A stretch of DNA of 64,000 nt, taken from Opitutus terrae PB90-1. Lineage in GTDB: Bacteria; Verrucomicrobiota; Verrucomicrobiia; Opitutales; Opitutaceae. The DNA is taken from positions 2,675,001 through 2,739,000 of the forward strand of contig NC_010571.1 of NCBI RefSeq assembly GCF_000019965.1, given 5' to 3'. The notes under the pieces are model-generated. The model was not told where the DNA came from, searched no databases, and saw only the letters and a program-made list of their open reading frames with translations. The number at the start of each line of letters is the position of its first letter. Positions within the stretch are counted from its first letter, which is position 1. This document shows, piece by piece, positions 40,601-48,202 of this stretch. The position numbers and the translations under genes are program-made.

Positions 40601-43600
40601 ATGAAACCCTCATCGAAATTGTGCGCCCTAGCGGTTCTTGCTCTCTTGTGGACGAGCCTTCTCTGCCCTGATTTGGGGGCAGCTATTCATCGGACACGGG
40701 ATGCGCAGCCTCTGCGCGACGACATAGCGTTGTCCTGGTGGGATCTGCCGGCGCGCAGCTCTCGTTTATTGTCACAAGGACGTGCCGCTGCATTGGCATT
40801 GCCCGAGAATCAGGCGCGCTGTCTTGGCCCTCAGAATCTGCTGGTGCTCCGGGTCGATTTTTCTGACGTCCCGGGTGAGCCGATCTCGGTCGCCGAGGCG
40901 CAGCGGGTACTCGACGAAGAAGTGAAGCCGTTCATCGAACGCAACAGCTTTGGGCAGACCACTATCGTCAGCACTGTCAGCCCCAAGATTTACCGGATCT
41001 CTCGATCAGCCCAAGATTACGTGTACAGCGACCCCGGTTTTTTTTGGCCGAATACTGCTGCGGAACTTTTCGACGAGGCAAAGAGCTTGGCGAAGGATGA
41101 CTATGCCCTCGGTGACTATTCGAGAATCATCGTTTCGTACAGCTCGCAGCTGAGCCGACTCTTCCCCAACGCGAAATGGAACTTGAACGGGTTGGCGTCG
41201 GCACCCGGCGAGGCAATGTGGATCGGCAGCTTTGATTTCGAAACCGTCGCTCACGAGCTATGTCACACGTTTGGCGCGCGGCACTCGGACTTCTGGAGGG
41301 GAACTGCGACCGATCCGGTCGCCTACGGGGAAATCGAAGAGTATGGAGATCCCACAGATCTGATGGGCCACGTGTCTGGCCGTGACCACGATCTCGCGCC
41401 ATGGCACAAGTACCTGTGTGGATGGTTACCCGACGAAGCGATCCACACGGTTGTCGCCAGCGGGACCTACCGCGTCTACCGATTTGACAGCCCGGATGCC
41501 GATCTGACTCGGCCGCTCGCGCTCCGAGTCAACCGTGACAACCTGAGGTACTACTGGATCGGGCTCAGGGGAGGGATGAAATCCGACGAAGTCCGCCACC
41601 CTGCGGGAACAGCCGATGGAGCATACGTAGGGCTGGCATTCCACGAGAACTATAACTTCAGCCTTCTCGATTTGGCCCCTCCTTACGATGACCAAGCCGC
41701 AGTCGTGCTTAGTGCCGGTGCGACACTGGACGATTCCGCAGCCGGCGTCCGTATTCACGTCGTGGAGAGGGGCGGCACTGGACGTGACAGCTATCTCGAC
41801 GTACAGATCACTTTGGACAAACCGGTCCAACCATCACTCGTTGGCTGGGGATCTTCCGCAGGGTTTGAGATACCGTTTAGACCGATCCCTCCCGTGCAAG
41901 CGACAAAGGTGGCGACTGGAATCTATCACACCCTAGCGCTTCGCCCCGATGGTACCGTATCGGCCGTGCCGGGCTATCCCGCACCAGCGACCACAGTCCC
42001 TTCGGGCTTGGCTGATGTGGTTTCGTTGGCGGCCGGTAACATGGTGAGTGGAGCGATTCGCAGCGATGGCACGTTTGCGATCTGGGGCGAGGGTAAATTC
42101 GGGCTCAATAGTCCTCCGGCTGGCCTAGAGCGCGTGCGATCGATCGCCTTCGGCGCGCGTCACGCGGTGGCGTTGAAGCTGGATGGCACCGTGATCTCTT
42201 GGGGAGAACGAGGGAATGAGTTCCCAAGTGAACCCGGAGCTGGTGACTTGCCGGCCGACACGCGCAACGTCGTCGCGATCGCGGCTGGAGACTACCTGAC
42301 GCTGGCTCTGCGGCGCGATGGTAGCATCGTGGGCGCGGTGCCGTATCCCAGTGAGTTACGACGGGATGTCAGGGACCTTACCGCTATTGCGGCCGGCGGC
42401 AGCTTTGCGCTGGGCCTGCGCGCCAACGGTTCCTTGGTGATTCTCTACAATACGTCCGGCAACGGGCATGCCGAAATCCCCCCAGGCTTGGATGACATTA
42501 AGCAAATCGCGGTTTCCACCACAGACTGTCTTGCGCTCCGCGCGGATGGGACGCTGGTGGCATGGGGCGGTTTCGGCCGAGGGGCTAGACCCTTTCACAA
42601 CCTTAAGCTAATACCGCCTCCCGGCATGAAGTTTCGTTCCGTAGCGACCGGGCTTTTCCATTCGGCGGGAGCTTCCGAGGCGGTGGAATCGGCAATTATC
42701 GGTGAGGCCGCGCTGCGAACTGCCGGCAAGGTTCGCATCTCGTGGAGCGCCAGTGAGGGCGCGAGTTGCTACCTGTTCGATCTGTCCTCGCTGTCCACCT
42801 TTGCGTCTTTTACCTACGGCTGGGACCGCTACAACGTTGGTAAAGCAACCTCGGTCGAACTGCCGGCCCTCGATCCGGCGACGACCTACTACTACCGCGT
42901 GCACAGCGTCTCGGCGACGGGGGAGACGTCTTTCTCCAACGTCGGCATCATCGCTCCGGCCGCAGCCGTGACGATCAGCAGCCCGCAGAATCACGCTTCG
43001 AACGCGGGCACTACCGCCATGCTCTCAGTGACGGCTGCTGCGGGCTCGAGCTGTCGTTGGTACCGCGATGGCGACGTTTTGGCCGACGCGGTCTCCTCCA
43101 CGCTGAACTTGGAAAACCTCCAGCCGGCGGCCACCGGCCTGTACGTTGCGGAAGCGATCAACGGAGCTGGACAGAGTGTCAGCGAACCGGCCGTGGTGGG
43201 CGTGCTGTCAGATAGGAAAGTCATTGGCTCGGGGCGGGAGTTGCTGCCGGTCGACATACCCCATCCGAACGGAAACATTTTCGATCAGGTGCTGCTGACC
43301 GGAACAGCCGAGGCGATCACGGCCGACTACTTTCAGAACCAGATTACGCGGACATCGTTCGTCGATCTCGACGGAGATATCGTCCAGGTGGAGTTCAGCG
43401 GCCCTGGCACGCTTTCGATCGTTCTGGACAACCCCTCGGGCCCTGCCGTGGCGGAGAAGTACAACCAGTCCTCCATCTCGTACATGAAAGGGCACGCCCG
43501 TATCGTGATCGCCGGGGCTGACGAGCAGACGAATGTGTCGATCTTTACGGTCGGCCGCACGACGGCGGTCAACCAAAGTCTGTTCAAGGATACGGCGAAC

Positions 43601-44002
43601 TACGATGGAATTGCGGATATCGCTTATATCGCGATCTCGAGCCCAACAGGCCGGTTTGGCGGAATTCGTGCGGCCAACGCGCAGTTCTTCGCCGCCAAAG
43701 GGTTCACCGGCGTCTACGCTCCCGGCGTCCAGTTCACCGGACCGGTTTATCTCGGTGACATCAGCGCCTATGATACGGCCCACCCCATGATCGTTCTTGG
43801 GGCGTCGGCGAGTGAGGTGCGAATCACGGGCGGCGACATGTTGCAGGATAACGGCCAGCCAGTCCGGGTGAGTGGCGTGCGGCAATTGAGATTCACGCCT
43901 GGCAGCGATTCTCATGGGAATTCGCTACCCGCACGACCAAACGACGCCATCTACCAGGAGGGTGGAGTTGATGTGACTGCACAGATTGTCGTGAACCCGT
44001 GA
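40601..44002 (+). CDS. Large secreted metallopeptidase with RCC1 repeats and FN3/Ig-like domains
   Basis: A 1133-aa exported protein. A signal peptide is followed by an M6-like zinc peptidase region: HELCH at 218-222 with GARHSDFW next. Then come about six RCC1-type propeller repeats, for example GARHAVALKLDGTVISWGE and CLALRADGTLVAWGGFG. FN3-like (ASCYLFDLSS to YYYRVHSVSATGE) and Ig-like (SSCRWYRDGDVL) modules and a C-terminal beta domain complete it. Base composition looks lower in GC than flanking genes, and there is a T8 run at 41038-41045. ATG 40601 is chosen for the signal peptide. Confidence 0.85.
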   Translation: MKPSSKLCALAVLALLWTSLLCPDLGAAIHRTRDAQPLRDDIALSWWDLPARSSRLLSQGRAAALALPENQARCLGPQNLLVLRVDFSDVPGEPISVAEAQRVLDEEVKPFIERNSFGQTTIVSTVSPKIYRISRSAQDYVYSDPGFFWPNTAAELFDEAKSLAKDDYALGDYSRIIVSYSSQLSRLFPNAKWNLNGLASAPGEAMWIGSFDFETVAHELCHTFGARHSDFWRGTATDPVAYGEIEEYGDPTDLMGHVSGRDHDLAPWHKYLCGWLPDEAIHTVVASGTYRVYRFDSPDADLTRPLALRVNRDNLRYYWIGLRGGMKSDEVRHPAGTADGAYVGLAFHENYNFSLLDLAPPYDDQAAVVLSAGATLDDSAAGVRIHVVERGGTGRDSYLDVQITLDKPVQPSLVGWGSSAGFEIPFRPIPPVQATKVATGIYHTLALRPDGTVSAVPGYPAPATTVPSGLADVVSLAAGNMVSGAIRSDGTFAIWGEGKFGLNSPPAGLERVRSIAFGARHAVALKLDGTVISWGERGNEFPSEPGAGDLPADTRNVVAIAAGDYLTLALRRDGSIVGAVPYPSELRRDVRDLTAIAAGGSFALGLRANGSLVILYNTSGNGHAEIPPGLDDIKQIAVSTTDCLALRADGTLVAWGGFGRGARPFHNLKLIPPPGMKFRSVATGLFHSAGASEAVESAIIGEAALRTAGKVRISWSASEGASCYLFDLSSLSTFASFTYGWDRYNVGKATSVELPALDPATTYYYRVHSVSATGETSFSNVGIIAPAAAVTISSPQNHASNAGTTAMLSVTAAAGSSCRWYRDGDVLADAVSSTLNLENLQPAATGLYVAEAINGAGQSVSEPAVVGVLSDRKVIGSGRELLPVDIPHPNGNIFDQVLLTGTAEAITADYFQNQITRTSFVDLDGDIVQVEFSGPGTLSIVLDNPSGPAVAEKYNQSSISYMKGHARIVIAGADEQTNVSIFTVGRTTAVNQSLFKDTANYDGIADIAYIAISSPTGRFGGIRAANAQFFAAKGFTGVYAPGVQFTGPVYLGDISAYDTAHPMIVLGASASEVRITGGDMLQDNGQPVRVSGVRQLRFTPGSDSHGNSLPARPNDAIYQEGGVDVTAQIVVNP

Positions 44003-44047
44003 GCGATTCGGCGCTGGGACATGGCGGCAGCTCAACACGTCGCCGCG

Positions 44048-45127
44048 TCACGCCGATGCGGTCGGTTCCGCCGTCAACGACGCCATGTCGATCACGAAGC
44101 GATACTTCACGTCGCTCTTCAGCATCCGCTCGTAAGCCTCGTTGATCTGATCCATCCGGATCATCTCGACGTCGCTGGTGATGTTGTGCTCACCGCAGAA
44201 ATCGAGCATCTCCTGCGTCTCAGGCAATCCGCCGATCAGCGAGCCGGAGAACGAACGCCGGCGCATGAGGAGCGGGAAGGCGGCGACCGAGAGCGGCTCG
44301 CTGGGCGCACCCACGAGCACCAGGTTGCCGTCGCGCTTCAGCAGGTTGATGTAGGCGTTGAGGTCGTGCTTGGCGGAAACGGTATCGAGGATGAAATCGA
44401 AGCTGCCAGCGTGCGCTTGCATTTGCGCCTCGTCCTTCGAAACGACCACCTCGTGAGCACCGAGTCGCTGTGCATCGGCGGTCTTGCCGGGCGAGGTGGT
44501 GAACAGCACCACGTTCGCGCCGAAGGCGGCGGCGAACTTCACCGCCATGTGACCGAGGCCGCCGAGGCCGACGACGCCGACCTTCTGGCCGGGGCCGACT
44601 TTCCAGCGGCGCAGCGGAGAATAGGTCGTGATCCCAGCGCAGAGCAGCGGGGCGGTCGCGGCCGCGTTGAGATTTGCCGGAATGCGCAGCACGAACTCCT
44701 CGCGCACGACGATGCCCTGCGCGTAGCCGCCGAGCGTGCCGCCACCGAGATGTTTGTCCGCGCTGCCGTAGGTCATGACCATCTCCGGGCAAAATTGCTC
44801 GAGCCCCGCCTGGCATTCGGGACACGCGCGGCACGAATCAACGAGGCAACCGACGCCCACCAGATCGCCGATCTTGAATTTTTTCACCCCGGGGCCGACC
44901 GCCGTCACGCGACCGATGATCTCGTGACCGGGCACCGCCGGATATTGCGTGAAGCCCCATTCGTTGCGCACAAAGTGGAGGTCAGAGTGGCAGACGCCGC
45001 AGTAGAGGATCTGGATCTGAACGTCGCCGGCCGTGGGCTGGCGTCGGGCGATGGTCAAGGGCGCGAGCGGCGCCGTCGCGCCGGGCGTGCCATAAGCTTT
45101 GACGGAGTAGGCGATGGGTTTGGCCAT
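44048..45127 (-). CDS. Zinc-dependent NAD(P) alcohol dehydrogenase, YahK/cinnamyl type
   Basis: A 359-aa MDR enzyme. Catalytic zinc ligands lie in GVCHSDLHFVRNEWG and PGHEIIG, and structural zinc cysteines in CRACPECQAGLEQFC. The Rossmann motif is GLGGLGHMAVKFA. The closest recognisable group is the YahK/AdhC-like NADP-dependent aldehyde reductases. ATG 45127 (MAKPIAYSVKAYG) is chosen; upstream in-frame sequence gives no homology. Convergent to the large metallopeptidase gene; nothing obvious shares its operon. Confidence 0.92.
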   Translation of the reverse strand: MAKPIAYSVKAYGTPGATAPLAPLTIARRQPTAGDVQIQILYCGVCHSDLHFVRNEWGFTQYPAVPGHEIIGRVTAVGPGVKKFKIGDLVGVGCLVDSCRACPECQAGLEQFCPEMVMTYGSADKHLGGGTLGGYAQGIVVREEFVLRIPANLNAAATAPLLCAGITTYSPLRRWKVGPGQKVGVVGLGGLGHMAVKFAAAFGANVVLFTTSPGKTADAQRLGAHEVVVSKDEAQMQAHAGSFDFILDTVSAKHDLNAYINLLKRDGNLVLVGAPSEPLSVAAFPLLMRRRSFSGSLIGGLPETQEMLDFCGEHNITSDVEMIRMDQINEAYERMLKSDVKYRFVIDMASLTAEPTASA

Positions 45128-45494
45128 GGAGGGAGAGGATTTGGACGATGAGGAAGCCGATCTGAACTTGACGCATCGAGCGGGGTTTCGATCCGGCGTC
45201 GTGCAGAACGGGTAAGGTCCAGGACGATGCGGGTGGTTCCTCCCGTGGCAAACGATCCGCAGACAATGCCGCCAACAGCCGGTCAGAATCCGCGCGTTTC
45301 GCGCAGCCACGAGCGCCTGGTGCGCCCGCGTCGCGCCGCGGCCTTGCTACCGCGAGCGGAACCTTAGTTTTCAGGAAGTGTGTCGACGCGAGAGCGGCAG
45401 ACTCCTTTCGCTGGATCGACTAAGGTTGAGGCCGATTGGCTGCACACATGGTCAACCCTCGCCATCAGAACAGCCGTCGTCTACGGCAAAGCTC
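45128..45494. other. 367-bp divergent region, no gene
   Basis: It separates the minus-strand alcohol dehydrogenase from the plus-strand DUF1593 gene. I see no structured RNA, no strong sigma70 promoter and no protein-like frame. It should contain two promoters. Confidence 0.5.
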
Positions 45495-46973
45495 ATGAGA
45501 ACACGCGCACAGTTTTGGAAGATCGTCACGCTGGTGGGACTCCTTCTGTCCTGGCATTGGTCAACTGGTGTGGCAGTCGCGTCGCCTGCGAACGATCCAG
45601 GGCCCGCCACCAGACATCGGGTGATCGTCCTCACCGACATCGAGGCCGACCCGGACGACACGCAGAGCATGGTGCGACTGCTGCTGTACTCCGACGAGAT
45701 TGAGATCCAAGGCCTGATCGCGACCACCTCCACGCATCTGCGCACCTCCGTGCATCCCGAATCAATCCGCGCGGTCATCGCTGCCTACGGGAAAGTCCAC
45801 CGCAACCTGACGAAGCACGACCCACGTTATCCCCGTTCGGAGCTTCTTGAGACGGTCGTGAAACAAGGCCGGCCGGAGTACGGGATGGGCGGCGTTGGGC
45901 CGGGCAAGGACACGGAAGGATCCGACTGGATCATCCGCACGTTGCAGCATAGTGACGATCGTCCGCTTTGGATTTCCGTCTGGGGCGGAGCCAACACCTT
46001 GGCGCAGGCACTGCACACGTTGCGCACGACACGGCCCGCGGCGGAGGTCGAACGACTCGTCGCGAAGCTGCGCGTCTACACAATCTCCGACCAGGACGAC
46101 GCCGGCCCGTGGATTCGCCGCGAGTTTCCGGCGCTGTTCTACATCGTGAGTCCCGGTGGCAACTACACCGCCGCTACGTGGACCGGAATCAACACCGTCG
46201 TCGCTGGCATCGACAATACCACGATCAGCAACCGCTGGATCGCGGAAAACCTTCAGCAGGATCACGGCCCACTCGGCGCGATGTATCCGGATGTCGCGTG
46301 GGGCGTCGAGGGCGACACGCCATCGTGGCTCGCGTTGATCCCGAACGGGCTGAGCGTGCCCGAACATCCGGAGTGGGGCGGCTGGGGTGGCCGTTACGAG
46401 CTCTACCGGCCGGACATTTCCGTGACCGATCCACGCACTTTCATCGGCAATGTGCCGATCGAGCCTGAAACGCGACCGATCTGGACGAATGCGGTGGACG
46501 AGGTTGTGCCACCGGTCCGGCCGGAGTTCGGCCGGGCGACGCGCGCGGGCGAGAAAACATTCAGGGATTTCAAGGCGACGCTCTGGCGATGGCGCGACGA
46601 CTTCCAGAACGACTTCGCTGCGCGAATGGCTTGGACAACCAAGCCGTTCGATGCCTGCAACCATCCGCCGGTGCCGGCACTGGATCATCCGGCCACGCTC
46701 GCGGTGAAGTCGGGACAAGGGTTTGGTCTTGGCGCGCATCGCACGACCGATCCCGATGGCGATAGTTTGAGCTATCTTTGGTTCCACTATCCCGAGGCGG
46801 GCTCCTACAAAACGCCGGTGACGATCAGTGGCGCTGAAAACACGCCAGGCGTCTGGATCACGGCTCCCATCGTCGACCAGCGTGAAACGCTGCACTTCAT
46901 TCTGCGCGTCACCGACAAAGGCACCCCGGCGCTGTCGCGTTACGCGCGGGTCATTGTGACTGTGACACCGTGA
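45495..46973 (+). CDS. Exported DUF1593/nucleoside-hydrolase-like protein
   Basis: A 492-aa protein with a signal peptide (about 1-29). The N-terminal domain begins VIVLTDIEADPDDTQSMVRL, the acidic start of the DUF1593 family that resembles inosine-uridine nucleoside hydrolases. It is followed by WISVWGGANTLAQAL, YTISDQDDAGPWIRREFP and WGGWGGRYELY. A C-terminal Ig-like domain begins near PDGDSLSYLWFHY. Family members often occur with polysaccharide-degradation genes, which fits the nearby GH9 and GH11. The substrate is not known. Confidence 0.85.
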   Translation: MRTRAQFWKIVTLVGLLLSWHWSTGVAVASPANDPGPATRHRVIVLTDIEADPDDTQSMVRLLLYSDEIEIQGLIATTSTHLRTSVHPESIRAVIAAYGKVHRNLTKHDPRYPRSELLETVVKQGRPEYGMGGVGPGKDTEGSDWIIRTLQHSDDRPLWISVWGGANTLAQALHTLRTTRPAAEVERLVAKLRVYTISDQDDAGPWIRREFPALFYIVSPGGNYTAATWTGINTVVAGIDNTTISNRWIAENLQQDHGPLGAMYPDVAWGVEGDTPSWLALIPNGLSVPEHPEWGGWGGRYELYRPDISVTDPRTFIGNVPIEPETRPIWTNAVDEVVPPVRPEFGRATRAGEKTFRDFKATLWRWRDDFQNDFAARMAWTTKPFDACNHPPVPALDHPATLAVKSGQGFGLGAHRTTDPDGDSLSYLWFHYPEAGSYKTPVTISGAENTPGVWITAPIVDQRETLHFILRVTDKGTPALSRYARVIVTVTP

Positions 46974-47162
46974 ATGTAGGCGTGGCTGGGCGAGCCCGTT
47001 GTCTTCAACGCGCTGCTCGACGGCCGCTATCAAGCGGCGTGAAAACAAGCCGCTCCACCATCCGTCGAGCACCTGCTAACGACCGGCGTGTGGGCCGACG
47101 GTCGGGTGGCAAACGCGGCAGTCGCGGAAATCTGCCGCGACCGTGTGACTCCTGAAATTCTG

Positions 47163-48026
47163 TCAGCCTTCGATCCGATGCTGCCGGCGATACTCGCGTG
47201 GCGAACAGCCGCACGCGCGCCGAAACGCTTCATTGAACCGGCTGAGCGAGGTGAAGCCGGAGACCAGGGCCACGTCGATGATCTTCTCATCGCTCGTGAC
47301 AAGCAGGCGCTGCGCGTGCGATATGCGATGATGAGTGAGATAGTCGCCCAGCGTCGTGCCGAATGTCCTTCGGAACAGGTTCATCGCATAATTCGGGTGC
47401 AGGCCCGCGGCCGCAGCGATGTCGTCGATCCTCAACTTCTCGCGGTAGCGCCGTGCAATGAAACACGCGATTTGTTCGACGCGGTTCAACCCGCCCGCCT
47501 CCGGCACGGAACGCGCGCGACGACGGGGTGCCGTCGCACTCGGCTCGTCAGGTAGGGCGTTGGCGAGCCGAAGCAAACGCGCTTCGATTTCGAGCGACAC
47601 AAAGCGAACGACCGCGGGCGAGGCGTGACTCAAGTCGCCGACCCAGCGGGTAAACAATGAATGGTCCAGCGACGCCAGCGCGATGCTGGGATCAGCCAGC
47701 ACCTCGCCATGCAGGATTCGCTGCACGAAGCGCGGCGGAAGGTTCCACTGCAGAAACCAGACGAGTGGAATCGTCGCCACGAAATAGTCGGGAGCGGCGC
47801 CGTAATCCAGGACCTGGTGGGGAATGGCCGCCCAGAACGTCGTCAGATGTCCGGCTTCGATTTTCACCTTTCGTCCCCCAAGGAGGTAAGTGACGGATCC
47901 ACCGGGCAGCAGGTTCAGCTCGAGCTCGTTGTGGTGATCGGGTCGCGGCATCCGCGACGGCTGCCAGCGTACGCACGTGAACCCATATGGAGCGAAGTCA
48001 ACCCGAGCGGGATCGAACGAGGCCAT
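47163..48026 (-). CDS. AraC-family transcriptional regulator
   Basis: A 287-aa regulator. The N-terminal cupin-like sensing domain (HHNELELNLLPGGSVTYLLG) is followed by two helix-turn-helix motifs (LRIDDIAAAAGLHPNYAMNL and IIDVALVSGFTSLSRFNEAF, ending CSPREYRR). This resembles MelR/sugar-responsive AraC proteins. It is downstream of the GH9 gene on the same strand (176-bp gap), so it may control that gene or others around it. ATG 48026 gives MASFDPARVDFAPYGF, a normal N-terminus; the inducer is unknown. Confidence 0.9.
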   Translation of the reverse strand: MASFDPARVDFAPYGFTCVRWQPSRMPRPDHHNELELNLLPGGSVTYLLGGRKVKIEAGHLTTFWAAIPHQVLDYGAAPDYFVATIPLVWFLQWNLPPRFVQRILHGEVLADPSIALASLDHSLFTRWVGDLSHASPAVVRFVSLEIEARLLRLANALPDEPSATAPRRRARSVPEAGGLNRVEQIACFIARRYREKLRIDDIAAAAGLHPNYAMNLFRRTFGTTLGDYLTHHRISHAQRLLVTSDEKIIDVALVSGFTSLSRFNEAFRRACGCSPREYRRQHRIEG

Positions 48027-48202
48027 GCGGGAATGTACGCTTCGCGCCGTGCGAACCGAAAGCCGATTCACCCGGCGCTGCAGCGCGCGCCGTTTTCCAG
48101 CGTCATGGTCGCTGGCGCGTCTCGTGCGGTCATGCGCGTTACCCGCGGACATTACCGTGGCGCGATGGACGTGGACTCGCCGCCAACACCTGGTCCGCGA
48201 AT

